64,000 nt of DNA from Brevundimonas terrae (GTDB lineage Bacteria > Pseudomonadota > Alphaproteobacteria > Caulobacterales > Caulobacteraceae), in contig NZ_JAASQT010000004.1 of the NCBI RefSeq assembly GCF_011761985.1, positions 62,001 through 126,000 of the forward strand, read 5' to 3'. The notes below the pieces were generated by a model. The model did no database searches. It had not been told where the DNA came from and saw only the letters and a list, made by a program, of their open reading frames with translations. Positions 1 to 7,793 of this stretch are shown here, piece after piece. A program made the position numbers and the translations under genes. Within the stretch, counting starts at the first letter, position 1; every line of letters starts with the position of its first letter.

Positions 1-1414
1 CATCGGATGCAGGTGCGTTCAGACGCTCGACCACATAGTCGGCGGCGTTATGGCCCGACGGGACTTCTTGCACCTTGCGCAAGGTGCGCTCGCGCGACTT
101 CTGGTCATAGTCATAGACCGAGGTCGGCGTGGACATGGAGTTATAGGTGTAACGGATCGTCGGGGTGTCGAACTCTGACGCACCGGCCAGAGACAGGCTG
201 TAGGCCGGTTCATCGACAGCGATCTCGTGTTCGGAGCCTGCGCGGTCACGGATGACGATGCGGGTATTGGCGTCAAAGCGTTCCTGACGGGATACGAAAT
301 CCTTGGTCAGGTCGAAGCCTTCGATGTAGCGGCCCGGTGTATGGGCCACGAGGTCTTTCCAGTTGGCCTTGGCTGGCGCATCGGTCGGGGCTTCGACGAT
401 CTTGAAGTCCATTGCATCGTCGGCATTGGTGCGAATGACCCAGCGGTCGCCCCAGTGGTCCATCTCATAGAGGCGGGCTTCGACGCGCGGCTCTACGACA
501 ACCGGCGTTGCGGTGGGCTGGGAACCGGGGATCAGGCGGGTTTCCGAGGTTTCCTGATTGGCAACGCTGATCTGGATGAAGGCGTCATCCGAGCTGCGGC
601 CAAGGCCAAGGAACATGCCTTCATCGGCTTCTTCGTAAACCAGAGTGGTTTCACCACCGCGCACGGGTCGACGGAAAATCTTGTCCGGTCGGCCATTATC
701 GTTGCGGTTGATCCAGAAGATCCACTGGCTGTCGGGCGAGAAGGTGAAATCGCCCGTCGCGGAATCAATAGCATCCGGCAGGACCGCGCCAGTGACCAAA
801 TCCTTGATGTAGATTTTGAAGACCTCGGAGCCTTGGGCATCCTCGGAATAGCCATAGAGGTTGTGGTCAGGGCTGGCTTCCACACTGCCGACGTCCGAAT
901 AGGCCTTATCCTTGGCCAGTGCATTGGCATCCAGCAGGATCACCTCGCCATCGGTGCGTCCGCGCGGGCGACGGCAATAGAGCGGGTGCTGATCGCCGGT
1001 ATTATAGCGGGTGTAATACTCCCAAGGACCGTCAGCGGCGGGCACCGAAGCGTCGTCTTCCTTGATGCGGCCCTTCATCTCCTCGAACATCTGGTTCTGG
1101 AGCGGCAGGGTCGAGGCCATCATGGCCTCGCGGTAGGCGTTTTCTTCGTTCAGGTGGTCGCGGACATCGGCCTTGATCAGCTTGGGATCGCGCAGAACGG
1201 CCTGCCAGTTGTCGTCCTTCATCCACTGGTATTCATCGGTGCGGGTGCGGCCCAGCTGCTCGATGGTGACAGGGACTTTTTTGGCGACGGGCGCAACGGG
1301 ACGGGACATTCGGGCTCCGGTAGTCAGGTTTACCGCACGGGGGCGGGCAAGGGCGGGGGATGCGGCCAGAAGGCTGGTAGCAGCACTGGAAGCGATAAGT
1401 TCGCGGCGATTCAT
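1..1414 (-). CDS. ptrB: Oligopeptidase B (S9A prolyl-oligopeptidase family), 3' part outside window
   Basis: Serine peptidase that cleaves after basic residues in short peptides. Reading the minus strand from ATG 1414 gives about 471 open codons that run off the left edge, so only the N-terminal extension and beta-propeller are present; the catalytic alpha/beta-hydrolase domain lies outside. The start MNRRELIASSAAT, followed by a hydrophobic run to ALA, looks like a twin-arginine signal, suggesting periplasmic export. Family landmarks are RTDEYQWMKDD near residue 60, WEYYTRY near 115, repeated propeller blades, and YDYDQKSREEHTLRKV just before the edge, which is characteristic of oligopeptidase B. 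The gene is divergent from the trypsin-like protease gene, leaving about 60 bp for both promoters. The family call is secure; Tat export is inferred from the N-terminus only. Confidence 0.88.
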   Translation of the reverse strand, partial: MNRRELIASSAATSLLAASPALARPRAVNLTTGARMSRPVAPVAKKVPVTIEQLGRTRTDEYQWMKDDNWQAVLRDPKLIKADVRDHLNEENAYREAMMASTLPLQNQMFEEMKGRIKEDDASVPAADGPWEYYTRYNTGDQHPLYCRRPRGRTDGEVILLDANALAKDKAYSDVGSVEASPDHNLYGYSEDAQGSEVFKIYIKDLVTGAVLPDAIDSATGDFTFSPDSQWIFWINRNDNGRPDKIFRRPVRGGETTLVYEEADEGMFLGLGRSSDDAFIQISVANQETSETRLIPGSQPTATPVVVEPRVEARLYEMDHWGDRWVIRTNADDAMDFKIVEAPTDAPAKANWKDLVAHTPGRYIEGFDLTKDFVSRQERFDANTRIVIRDRAGSEHEIAVDEPAYSLSLAGASEFDTPTIRYTYNSMSTPTSVYDYDQKSRERTLRKVQEVPSGHNAADYVVERLNAPASD

Positions 1415-1473
1415 GGACACCCCCTCAAATGATCTTTGGAGCGGACCTTGTGCCTGTCGCGGCGTCAGGTCAA

Positions 1474-2304
1474 ATGGCGGTTATGGCCATTGATGCACTT
1501 CCCCCCGAACCGCCCGTTGCCCAGATGCCTGCTGCCGAGTGGGATATGACGCTGGGGCTTATCAATGCGACGGTCCAGTTGGACCAGAATATTGGCGAGG
1601 GACGCCGTAAGGTTGGGACGGGCTTTCTGGTTCAGGCCCCGCGACCGGACGGCACGCCGCGCCTTTTGCTGGTGACGGCAGAGCATGTGTTCCGTGTCAT
1701 GCCCAATCCTGTGGCCCGTATTGGATGGCGCTTTGCCGAAAGTGACGGCAACTGGCGCTATGCCCCTGCGGACCTGCCGATCCGACAGGAAGACGGCACG
1801 CCACTGTGGACCCAGCACCCGACAGAAGATGTGGCGGTTCTGGAAATCACAGCCCCTGAAGAGTTTACCCGCGCGGCCATTCCGGTCGGCTGGATTGCCA
1901 ATGCCAATACGTTCGACCAATGGCGCATGGGGCCGGGGGACGAGCTATTTGCCTTGGGGTATCCGCATGGCCTGTCGGCCAATCGTGCGGGCTTTCCGAT
2001 CCTGAGGTCAGGCCGGATTAGTTCATGGCCTCTGACGCCGGTCCAGCATTTCAAAACCTTCCTGCTGGACTTTAATGTCTCGCAGGGGAATTCCGGCGGG
2101 CCGGTATTCTGGGTGCCGGCTGCGAAGCGCGTACCGGGGGCACCGGTGCCGACCAACCCGTTCATTGCCGGTGTGCTGATCAAAGAAGTTCAGGGCAATG
2201 GCGAGGGGATCGAACTGGGCGTCGTCGGGCACGGCCAGTACATTCACGAGACAATTAACCTGCTGGATTCTCAGCGAGCTGCGGGTGCCGGACCGCAGTC
2301 ATAA
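1474..2304 (+). CDS. Trypsin-like serine protease (S1 family), uncharacterised
   Basis: Predicted chymotrypsin-fold peptidase of about 276 residues. All three catalytic positions are visible: His in VTAEHVF (about residue 71), Asp in TEDVAVLEI (about 119) and Ser in SQGNSGGPVF (about 207), in the order and spacing of S1 proteases. There is no PDZ domain, so it is not a DegP/HtrA protein. No convincing signal peptide is seen, so a cytoplasmic location is possible. The frame is open from an ATG at 1429, but that start lies 14 bp from the divergent start at 1414 and lacks a ribosome site; ATG 1474 has AGGT just upstream and is preferred. The 3' end overlaps the convergent gene by 34 bp. The substrate is unknown. 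Confidence 0.75.
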   Translation: MAVMAIDALPPEPPVAQMPAAEWDMTLGLINATVQLDQNIGEGRRKVGTGFLVQAPRPDGTPRLLLVTAEHVFRVMPNPVARIGWRFAESDGNWRYAPADLPIRQEDGTPLWTQHPTEDVAVLEITAPEEFTRAAIPVGWIANANTFDQWRMGPGDELFALGYPHGLSANRAGFPILRSGRISSWPLTPVQHFKTFLLDFNVSQGNSGGPVFWVPAAKRVPGAPVPTNPFIAGVLIKEVQGNGEGIELGVVGHGQYIHETINLLDSQRAAGAGPQS

Positions 2305-3074
2305 CGCGCACAGTAGCGCTGTTTGAGCGGGCCGTAATTGGCTTCGTATGAATAGAGGTTGTTCACCGCCAGACTGAGATCACTGCTCCATTCGGCCCAG
2401 TCTTGTGGCGGCTCGGCGGGCATGGTGGCATGGCCGCGTTTCGCCAGAACCATGGCAAAGGCGCGGCCCAGTAATTTGGCATTGGTGCTTCCGATATACA
2501 TTTCGGAAATCCATTGCTGAACCACTTGGGCGCGATCCGGCGAGAGCTGGTTCAGTCCCCAAACGGCTTGGTCGGATGCGGCGAGTGTCGGCCCCCAAGC
2601 CTGAGCGGCCACCAGACCCGCTATCAGGTTCGCATTGGTGGGCGCTGGCCCGTTCCACTCGGTAGCGGGGCGAGTATCATTATCGGACGGATAAAAGGGC
2701 AGTGACAGGCGGATCTGGCTTTCTACAGCCGCGCCGTCGACTGTTCGGGGATGAAGCCTGCCGCGCTCGGCAACGGCAATTGCGGTATCCTCGAAGCCAA
2801 GGCCTTCGGGCACTGCCGATACCGTCTCGCAATCGGGGACGCCTTCTGGACTGACCTTACATTCCACAACAACATGGCCCGCAATGCCCAGATGTGCGGC
2901 CAGATGCGGATAATCTGCCTCTGTCGCCTCGGGTAGTATCTTCCATGATGGGTTGGTTATGACGACCGGTTTGGGAAGGGACTCGACGGTCGCAACGATG
3001 GCTGGCGGCTCAGTACCAAGCGCCGCCGGTTCCACGCCTGTGGTCATAAGCGCCAAGCCTAGAGATATGATCAT
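2271..3074 (-). CDS. Exported TonB-C-like protein, paralogue 1 of 3
   Basis: A protein of 267 residues with a short hydrophobic N-terminus that looks like a signal peptide, then a region (about 45-130) resembling the C-terminal domain of TonB-type energy transducers: EADYPHLAAHLGIAGHVVVEC, followed by GLGFEDTAIAVAERGR. A second helical region starts at WNGPAPTNANL and ends in RYCARYDC. Classical TonB has a long transmembrane anchor and a proline-rich spacer; neither is present here, so it is more likely a soluble periplasmic protein than a working TonB. It is the third gene in a minus-strand row of three paralogues (with 3160-3903 and 3965-4828). The Shine-Dalgarno GGGGGA precedes ATG 3074 without the hairpin leader of the other two. 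Function is unknown. Confidence 0.7.
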   Translation of the reverse strand: MIISLGLALMTTGVEPAALGTEPPAIVATVESLPKPVVITNPSWKILPEATEADYPHLAAHLGIAGHVVVECKVSPEGVPDCETVSAVPEGLGFEDTAIAVAERGRLHPRTVDGAAVESQIRLSLPFYPSDNDTRPATEWNGPAPTNANLIAGLVAAQAWGPTLAASDQAVWGLNQLSPDRAQVVQQWISEMYIGSTNAKLLGRAFAMVLAKRGHATMPAEPPQDWAEWSSDLSLAVNNLYSYEANYGPLKQRYCARYDCGPAPAAR

Positions 3075-3159
3075 AACGGCTTCCCCCGATACCGATGACT
3101 GACCCTGCGATCAGAGCTTTAGTTTGGCCGGTAGATCAAAACGGGCGTGCCGCACAGAC

Positions 3160-3903
3160 CTAATCGCTTACACAGGCAAAAGTCGCGCAATAGCGACGTG
3201 CGATTTCTTTCATGGCGATACTGCTATCGTCGGGGCGTGCCAGCGCCATATCCCTTCGCCATTCGGCGTGGTTTTCCGGTTGGGAGTTCGGCCAGCTATC
3301 TACACCACGAACGGCCAGCACACGGGCCACAGCGATTGCAGTATCTGCGACTTCCTTCTCGCGCGACGGAGCCAGTTCGTTCAGCCATGCCGTTAGAGCA
3401 TCTCGCTGTTCGGCAGGTAAACGATCCAGTTGCCAGACTTGGCGCATGCGCACGGCAATAGAGGGGCGGCGCATCACCGTGTTTCGAGCAAATTGTCTGC
3501 CTGCATTGAGTTGAGCCTCGGTCGGGTCGGGGCCTTCCCATTCGGGATGGGTTTCGAAGGGGAGGGACTTGAATGGAACTCTGACGGTAAACCGGCGCGT
3601 GTCGGTGTAATCGATTGAAGCGGGCAACACGCGACCACGCTGAACCACATTGATCGCAGCGGTATCGAAACCCAGATGGGCCGGTGACGAGGTCAAGCTG
3701 AGGCAGTTAACCGGAACGCCTTGTGGGTCGGCTTCACATTCAACGAAAGCATATCCGTTAAGTGCTAACTGACCGGCCATTACCGGATAGTCTTCCGGTG
3801 TGGCCTGCGGGCGGATGACCCATTCCACAGGCGTTTGCTCCGGCTCGACGGGAACAGCGACCGGATCGGATAAAAGGGCAGCCAATGCGACAGTTGCAAA
3901 CAT
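3160..3903 (-). CDS. Exported TonB-C-like protein, paralogue 2 of 3
   Basis: A protein of 247 residues. The frame is open further upstream, into the next paralogue, but ATG 3903 has GGGAGG seven bases before it and gives a normal signal peptide (MFATVALAALLSDPVAV), so it is taken as the start. Residues about 30-115 resemble a TonB C-terminal domain (PEDYPVMAGQLALNGYAFVEC, then LGFDTAAINVVQRGR). The second half begins WEGPDPTEAQL and ends RRYCATFACVSD, matching the other two paralogues at the same places. The Shine-Dalgarno sits in the 3' arm of a 12-bp hairpin (3908-3938) that is repeated before paralogue 3. Protein identity between paralogues is low except at these landmarks, so the duplication is old. 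Function is unknown. Confidence 0.7.
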   Translation of the reverse strand: MFATVALAALLSDPVAVPVEPEQTPVEWVIRPQATPEDYPVMAGQLALNGYAFVECEADPQGVPVNCLSLTSSPAHLGFDTAAINVVQRGRVLPASIDYTDTRRFTVRVPFKSLPFETHPEWEGPDPTEAQLNAGRQFARNTVMRRPSIAVRMRQVWQLDRLPAEQRDALTAWLNELAPSREKEVADTAIAVARVLAVRGVDSWPNSQPENHAEWRRDMALARPDDSSIAMKEIARRYCATFACVSD

Positions 3904-3951
3904 GAAAACGCCTCCCGCACCGAGGATGCAGGAGGCGTGATCATTTGCAAA
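3904..3951 (-). repeat. 48-bp hairpin leader repeat, copy 1
   Basis: This copy matches 4831-4878 at 47 of 48 positions. Read on the minus strand it forms a 12-bp stem (3908-3938; ACGCCTCCTGCA with TGCGGGAGGCGT, one G-U pair) with a 7-base loop, followed by UUUU and then the ATG at 3903. The shape is that of an intrinsic terminator for the upstream gene, but the 3' arm also contains the Shine-Dalgarno GGGAGG of the next gene, 7 bases before its ATG. The only difference between the two copies (3924 against 4851) falls in the loop. This suggests control by attenuation or ribosome-site masking; the function is inferred. Confidence 0.8.
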
Positions 3952-3964
3952 CCAAGATATAGTT

Positions 3965-4828
3965 TCAGTCGGCTCCCTGATAGGGCGGGAAGGGCTCGTC
4001 GTCCCGAGGGTGCCAGTGCGAAGGGGTTTCGGGCTCTTCCGCTCGTCTGGTCGTGCAATCATAGCGCGAGCAGTAGGCGTTATTGATGCGCCAGCCTGCA
4101 GAGTTCCAGCCTTCGCCACCCTCAGCTCGGATCATTCGTGCACGGACCTGAGGATCACTGAAGTCGATAATACGCTCGATCCGGTTCTCTACTTCTGAAA
4201 ATGTCAGCATACGCGCGTACATGCGGATGGACAGAGCTTCATTCTCAGTTTCGGTCAATCCGTGAGAGTTAATCGTTTCGTTCAGGAACGCTGCATTTTC
4301 AGGAGCGAGCTCAGAGGCAAGAGCGGCTTTGATTTCTTTGGGTATCTTGCCTTCAAAAGGCACATGTCCGTTGATGGATTTGATGTGCTCAACAATGTTT
4401 TTGGCGAGACTTAGTTGGTCATCTGTTGGCTCAGGGCCATCCCAAGGAACGCTGGGCGGTAGTAGCTCATCAAAGTTATCGCCGAAGGGGATGTTGAAGC
4501 TGAAGGTCAAATTCTCGGGTGTGTCTCCATCCCAATTGGCCTTGAGCTGACCACGCTTGGCAATTTCGATTGCAGTTTGTTCGAAACCAAAGCCTTCAGG
4601 GTAAGCGGTGGCTACACACTCGCGGACGTATCCATCGGCATTGGCAATACATGTGACCGCGGCGTTACCGCGAACATTCAAATAAGTTGCAACAACGGGG
4701 TAATCGTCCGGAGTGACCTGAGGAGGGTTAAGCCATGATACCCTCGGTGGTACGGCTGTTTCTTGAGTAGCTTCGTGGCTCGCAAGAAAAAGTCCTACAA
4801 ATGCAGCGACCCAAGACAGTGAAAACAT
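3965..4828 (-). CDS. Exported TonB-C-like protein, paralogue 3 of 3
   Basis: A protein of 287 residues. The N-terminal hydrophobic stretch MFSLSWVAAFVGLFLASHE is a likely signal peptide. A TonB-C-like region (about 38-125) shows PDDYPVVATYLNVRGNAAVTC and GFGFEQTAIEIAKRGQ. The helical second region begins WDGPEPTDDQL and carries AYCSRYDC near residue 250, with an extra charged and proline-rich tail absent from the paralogues. It is first of the three genes in transcription order and lies downstream of the acyl-CoA dehydrogenase gene on the same strand. Hairpin repeat copy 2 lies between them and supplies the Shine-Dalgarno, 9 bases before ATG 4828. Function is unknown. Confidence 0.7.
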   Translation of the reverse strand: MFSLSWVAAFVGLFLASHEATQETAVPPRVSWLNPPQVTPDDYPVVATYLNVRGNAAVTCIANADGYVRECVATAYPEGFGFEQTAIEIAKRGQLKANWDGDTPENLTFSFNIPFGDNFDELLPPSVPWDGPEPTDDQLSLAKNIVEHIKSINGHVPFEGKIPKEIKAALASELAPENAAFLNETINSHGLTETENEALSIRMYARMLTFSEVENRIERIIDFSDPQVRARMIRAEGGEGWNSAGWRINNAYCSRYDCTTRRAEEPETPSHWHPRDDEPFPPYQGAD

Positions 4829-4830
4829 AA

Positions 4831-4878
4831 GAAAACGCCTCCCGCACCGATGATGCAGGAGGCGTGATCATTTGCAAA
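4831..4878 (-). repeat. 48-bp hairpin leader repeat, copy 2
   Basis: Near-identical partner of 3904-3951 (one mismatch, in the loop at 4851). The hairpin spans 4835-4865. It lies 28 bp after the stop codon of the acyl-CoA dehydrogenase gene and directly before ATG 4828, so it can act both as that gene's terminator and as the ribosome-binding leader of paralogue 3. The flanking sequences outside the 48 bp do not match each other. Confidence 0.8.
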
Positions 4879-4906
4879 GCTGGGTTAGCAGAATTAGCCC
4901 GCCAAT

Positions 4907-6694
4907 TTAGCCTGCCAGAGCTTCCAGCGTCAGGCGGTGCAGTAGGTCGCCGCCTTGGCCGACGCCAGCCAGACGGCTGGAGACGTGGCCCAGAACATTG
5001 GCCGCATAGGCTTCGTAGAGGTCCAGTTTGCCTTGCAGCCATGCTGCGTCGCCATCATTGGCGTCCAGCTTGGCCTTGGCCGCCAGAGCGCCCTTGGCCA
5101 GCATCCAGCCGCCGACAACATCGCCCAGCAGTTTCAGATAGGAATCGGCACCGGCCAGAACGTCGGCAGCACGATCCTTGTCGGCCTTGGCATCCAGCAG
5201 CCACAAGGTGGCGTCCTCGACCGATTCAATGGCGTTGGCGAAACGTTCCACCGGCTTGCCCGAATAGAGGGACGCCAGTTGATGAAGTGTCACCTTCATG
5301 TCCTCGATCAGGCGCTTGGCCGATTCACCACTATCCATCGACAGCTTGCGACCGACGAGGTCCATGGCCTGAATGCCGTTGGTGCCTTCGTAGATCGGGG
5401 TGATACGGGCGTCGCGGTAATATTGGGCCGCGCCGGTTTCTTCGATGAAGCCCATGCCGCCATGAACCTGAACGCCCAGAGAGGCGACTTCACAGCCGAC
5501 ATCGGTGGACCATGCCTTGGCGATCGGGGTGAACAGGTCTTCGCGACCCTTCCAGATTTTGCGCTCTTCCTCGGTGGCGGCATGGCGGGCCATGTCGGCA
5601 GCAACACCGGTCGAGAAGCAGATGGCGCGGGCGGCGGCGATCTTGGACTTCATCACGACCAGCATGCGGCGAACGTCCGGCAGGTCGAACAGCGGCGCAT
5701 TGCGCTGGCCGGTCCAGATGCTGGTGCCCTGACGGCGCTCCAGCGCATAGGCGAGGGCGTGCTGATAGGCGCGCTCGGCAATGCCGACGCCTTCAACGCC
5801 CACGGCCAGACGGGCCGCGTTCATCATCACGAACATATGGGCCAGACCCTCGTTCGGGCGGCCAACCAGTTCGGCAACGGCGTTTTCATACTGCATGACG
5901 CAGGTGGGCGAGGCGTGGATGCCCAGCTTGTGCTCCAGACCAACCGGATGGAAGCTGTTGCGGTGCGAGGTCGGGTTGCCATCGGCATCGAGGTGGAATT
6001 TCGATGCGAGGAATAGCGAGATACCCTTGGGACCTGCCGGTGCATCCGGTAGGCGGGCCAGCACCAGATGGACGATATTATCCGTGGCGTCGTGATCGCC
6101 CCAGGTGATGAAGATCTTCTGGCCGTTCAGCAGGTATTTGCCGTCTGCGGTCGGCGTTGCGGTGGCAACCAGTGCGCCAAGGTCCGAACCCGCGCTCGGC
6201 TCGGTCAGCACCATGGCACCGGTCCACTCGCCCGAAACCAGTTTCGGCAGGTAGACTTCTCTCTGGTAGTCGGTGCCGACGGCTTCCAGAGCTTCGATCG
6301 AGGCCAGCGACAGCATCGGGCACAGGCCGAACGCCATGTTGGCGGCGTGGACGGTTTCATAGGCCGCCAGTTCCAGTGCCTTGGGCAGGGCCTGACCACC
6401 GGCTTCGACCGATGCGGTCAACGACGTCCAGCCACCTTCGGCAAACTGTTTATAGGCATCGGCAAAGCCGGGCGAGGCGGTCACATTGCCATCAGAGATG
6501 GTTGCAGGATTCAGGTCACCTACGCGGTTCAGCGGGGCCAGCACTTCTTGCGAAAATTGGCCTGCAGCTTCGATGATGGCCGAGGCTACATCGGTGTCAT
6601 AGTCCGGAAAGGCACCGGTAGCAGCGACGTTGTCGATACCGGCAATGGCCTCGAGGGCAAATGCGATGTCACGGACTGGAGCGCGATAGGTCAT
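4907..6694 (-). CDS. Acyl-CoA dehydrogenase (FadE/DmdC-like, with extra C-terminal domain)
   Basis: FAD-dependent oxidation of an acyl-CoA to the trans-2-enoyl-CoA, normally passing electrons to ETF. At 595 residues it is longer than the 380-residue short/medium-chain enzymes and fits the class with an added C-terminal helical domain (FadE5/DmdC-like). Landmarks are AMVLTEPSAGSDLGA and GQKIFITWGDHD (flavin and substrate binding), the long insert KFHLDADGNP, GMGFIEETGAAQYYRDARI, and the catalytic-base region PIYEGTNGIQAMDL. The start at ATG 6694 fits the family N-terminus MTYRAPVRDIAF. The gene stands alone with hairpin repeat copy 2 just after its stop. The substrate (fatty acyl-CoA or methylmercaptopropionyl-CoA) cannot be told from sequence alone. 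Confidence 0.9.
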   Translation of the reverse strand: MTYRAPVRDIAFALEAIAGIDNVAATGAFPDYDTDVASAIIEAAGQFSQEVLAPLNRVGDLNPATISDGNVTASPGFADAYKQFAEGGWTSLTASVEAGGQALPKALELAAYETVHAANMAFGLCPMLSLASIEALEAVGTDYQREVYLPKLVSGEWTGAMVLTEPSAGSDLGALVATATPTADGKYLLNGQKIFITWGDHDATDNIVHLVLARLPDAPAGPKGISLFLASKFHLDADGNPTSHRNSFHPVGLEHKLGIHASPTCVMQYENAVAELVGRPNEGLAHMFVMMNAARLAVGVEGVGIAERAYQHALAYALERRQGTSIWTGQRNAPLFDLPDVRRMLVVMKSKIAAARAICFSTGVAADMARHAATEEERKIWKGREDLFTPIAKAWSTDVGCEVASLGVQVHGGMGFIEETGAAQYYRDARITPIYEGTNGIQAMDLVGRKLSMDSGESAKRLIEDMKVTLHQLASLYSGKPVERFANAIESVEDATLWLLDAKADKDRAADVLAGADSYLKLLGDVVGGWMLAKGALAAKAKLDANDGDAAWLQGKLDLYEAYAANVLGHVSSRLAGVGQGGDLLHRLTLEALAG

Positions 6695-6854
6695 CGGAAA
6701 TCCTTAATTTAGATGCCGTTGTGTCGGCTTTCCGACCATCTTTCGTCAAGCCGTCTTGGACATTGGTCGAAAATCCGCTCAGTGAAGCCAATAAGCGGTA
6801 GAAGCGTGACACGCGGTTTGAACCACTGCCGTAACGTAAGGAAAGTCTTGTTAA

Positions 6855-7793
6855 ATGTCTGATGCTCCCATGAAGGGCGATAGCCCCGAGAAAGCGGCAG
6901 AAGCGCTGCGAGCGGGGCAGTTGGTCATTTTGCCGACCGAGACGGTTTACGGCTTGGCTGCCGATGCATCGAAGCCTGAAGCTGTTGCCAAGATTTTCGA
7001 GGCCAAGGGGCGTCCGCGCTTCAATCCGCTGATTGCCCATGTGGCCGATCTGGTATCCGCCGAATCTATTGCCGTCTTTGATGAACGCGCACGCGCACTG
7101 GCCAAGGCATTCTGGCCGGGACCTTTGACGATTGTGGCACCAGTGCGTGATAGCGGGCAGGTGTGCGATCTGGCGCGGGCCGGTCTGGACAGTGTTGCGA
7201 TCCGTGTTCCGGCCCATGAAAAGGCGAGGGCGGTGATCTCGGCCTTTGGCGGGGCGGTTGTTGCGCCGTCGGCGAACCGCTCGGGGCGACCCAGTCCGAC
7301 CACCTTTGCCGATGCACTGGAAGAGACAGGAACATCGACGGGGGCGGCCGTGGATGGTGGTTCATGCCGCGAGGGCGTCGAAAGCACAGTGGTTTCGGTG
7401 CTGGGCGATCAGATCGCCTTGCTGCGCCCCGGCACCATTACCCGTGAACAGATTGAAGCGGTGGTGGGCCCTTTGGCAGCTAGCGCCGAAGAGGGGCATC
7501 GTTCACCCGGGCGTTTGACCTTGCACTATGCACCGGACGCGCCTGTGCGGATCAATGCAACGAATGTGAAAGACGGTGAGATATTGCTGGGCTTTGGCGA
7601 AGGGGTTGGTGATCCGCGCTGGAGCCTAAGCACTGTCGGAGATTTACGCGAAGCCGCGGCCAATCTGTTCCGTCTTTTGCGCGAGGCAGACCGCACCAAG
7701 CCATCAGGGATAGCGGTCTCAACTATTCCGGCGACGGGTCTGGGCGAGGCGATCAATGATCGCCTGAGCCGTGCAGCGGGTTTTGTCGGCTAG
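6855..7793 (+). CDS. tsaC2: L-threonylcarbamoyladenylate synthase (Sua5/YrdC/TsaC2)
   Basis: Makes threonylcarbamoyl-AMP from threonine, bicarbonate and ATP, the first step of the t6A37 modification of tRNAs that read ANN codons. At 312 residues it is the long Sua5 type: a YrdC domain (LPTETVYGLAADA, KIFEAKGRPRFNPL, GLDSVAIRVPAH, VVAPSANRSGRPSPT) followed by a C-terminal Sua5 domain (SPGRLTLHYAPDAPV near residue 220). The gene is divergent from the acyl-CoA dehydrogenase gene with a 160-bp gap and convergent with the patatin gene, whose stop it overlaps by 4 bp. The start at 6855 has no strong ribosome site; ATG 6870 is an alternative. Confidence 0.93.
   Translation: MSDAPMKGDSPEKAAEALRAGQLVILPTETVYGLAADASKPEAVAKIFEAKGRPRFNPLIAHVADLVSAESIAVFDERARALAKAFWPGPLTIVAPVRDSGQVCDLARAGLDSVAIRVPAHEKARAVISAFGGAVVAPSANRSGRPSPTTFADALEETGTSTGAAVDGGSCREGVESTVVSVLGDQIALLRPGTITREQIEAVVGPLAASAEEGHRSPGRLTLHYAPDAPVRINATNVKDGEILLGFGEGVGDPRWSLSTVGDLREAAANLFRLLREADRTKPSGIAVSTIPATGLGEAINDRLSRAAGFVG

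Noticed and set aside
227..1432. A 401-codon plus-strand frame opposite oligopeptidase B
   Set aside because: The minus-strand frame encodes a recognisable S9A peptidase over the same stretch; the plus frame has no recognisable motif.
3160..4119. Longer start for TonB-C-like paralogue 2 running into paralogue 3
   Set aside because: The extension would overlap the upstream coding sequence and cover the hairpin leader. ATG 3903 has a strong Shine-Dalgarno and signal peptide.
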